Below, one piece after another: positions 14,352-14,805 of a stretch of 14,805 bases of DNA; position 1 is the first letter of the stretch; every line of letters starts with the position of its first letter. The position numbers and the translations under genes were made by a program. Source of the DNA: CAZAMT01 sp964486145 (GTDB lineage: Bacteria > Bacteroidota > Bacteroidia > Bacteroidales > JAAAOM01). The DNA is taken from assembly GCA_964486145.1 (NCBI GenBank), contig CAZAMT010000074.1, positions 1 through 14,805 on the forward strand, in the 5' to 3' direction. The notes below the pieces were generated by a model. It was not told where the DNA came from, ran no database searches, and saw nothing but the letters and a program-made list of their open reading frames with translations.

Positions 14352-14805
14352 AATCCAAGAGGTCTCATTATTTTGTCAAGTTCTCTCCATTTTCTTCCAT
14401 AGCTGAATTTTGCTACTTCCCTTGCAGGCATATTCAACATTAAGACTTGGTGCATTCCCAACCGTTTAACTCTTTTCTTTAATATTGCATTTGCTTTGTT
14501 TTCTTCTGCAATCATTCCTGCGTAAATTACCGTCATCCATTGCTCTACAATTTTCTTGTCTTCTTGATTGTAGGTCGCTACTATTTCATCTATTAACGTC
14601 AATACTTCGTGATCTATAGTACTAGTTGTTCTCTCATAAATCATTACAAAGTCATTGTAAACTTTATTGTTAGGATATTTTTGTGATATTTGGTGTAAAT
14701 CATTAAAATAGGTTTCGTCAAATGGGGCTTTTTTAGACCCATTGCTTTCTACTACGTAAACACACCAATCATCAAACTTTCCCGAGTCGAAAATTACCGA
14801 TCTAT
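14348..14805 (-). CDS. Unknown protein, partial at the window edge, coupled to the methyltransferase
   Basis: The frame is open from the right edge: codons upstream of the ATG at 14644 continue without a stop for 53 codons to 14803 (RSVIFDSGKFDDWCVYVVES, then more). The true start therefore lies outside the window, and the 98-residue piece from that ATG is probably only the C-terminal part. The visible protein is about 150 residues: a mixed region, then a helical segment EVLTLIDEIVATYNQEDKK, VIYAGMIAEENKANAILKKR, and the end FSYGRKWRELDKIMRPLGF. The TGA overlaps the methyltransferase TTG start (TTGA), so the two are translated together. I do not recognise the family. By context it may be part of a restriction-modification or defence unit, but no nuclease motif is visible. 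Confidence 0.8.
   Translation of the reverse strand, partial: RSVIFDSGKFDDWCVYVVESNGSKKAPFDETYFNDLHQISQKYPNNKVYNDFVMIYERTTSTIDHEVLTLIDEIVATYNQEDKKIVEQWMTVIYAGMIAEENKANAILKKRVKRLGMHQVLMLNMPAREVAKFSYGRKWRELDKIMRPLGF

Overview
The window looks like chromosomal DNA of a Bacteroidota bacterium, probably a free-living member of the Bacteroidales/Marinilabiliales or a related order. The evidence is a secreted subtilase with a type IX secretion C-terminal sorting domain, several TAnnTTTG-type -7 promoter elements, mostly absent Shine-Dalgarno sequences, a TPR-containing sensor kinase typical of the phylum, and moderately AT-rich DNA. Housekeeping genes (xseA, xseB) show that the left two thirds are core chromosome.

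Layout. Bases 1-64 hold the last codons of a plus-strand gene, probably a membrane beta-barrel. On the minus strand, 2214-80 holds an outer-membrane beta-barrel gene followed by a lipoprotein gene, likely one operon. From 2482 a plus-strand operon runs almost without gaps: a MORN/YwqK-repeat periplasmic protein, a type IX-secreted S8 protease, and exonuclease VII large subunit xseA. It continues after a short gap through a TPR-histidine kinase and ends with xseB, so the sensor kinase lies between the two subunit genes of one enzyme. Next come a minus-strand trypsin-fold protein lacking all three catalytic residues (9531-10361), with a rho-independent terminator, and a divergent plus-strand propeller lipoprotein (10506-11546). 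Convergent with that is a minus-strand ParA ATPase and a small ribbon-helix-helix partner (12549-11550).

The right end (about 12.8 kb to the edge) is accessory DNA. All genes read on the minus strand and two large imperfect inverted repeats lie between them. A yefM-yoeB toxin-antitoxin module with its own promoter sits between a 21-bp inverted pair and is followed by one structured repeat. To its right is a DpnA-like beta-class adenine methyltransferase whose last 17 codons are repeat sequence, so it lacks the end of its SAM-binding domain. It is preceded, with a 4-base overlap, by a gene that runs off the window edge. The arrangement resembles a small array of gene cassettes separated by attC-like sites, without an integrase in view.

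I see no tRNA, rRNA, CRISPR array or transposase gene. The points most worth following are the cassette-like right end with its truncated methyltransferase, the catalytically dead protease, the kinase inside xseAB, and the ParA/RHH pair.
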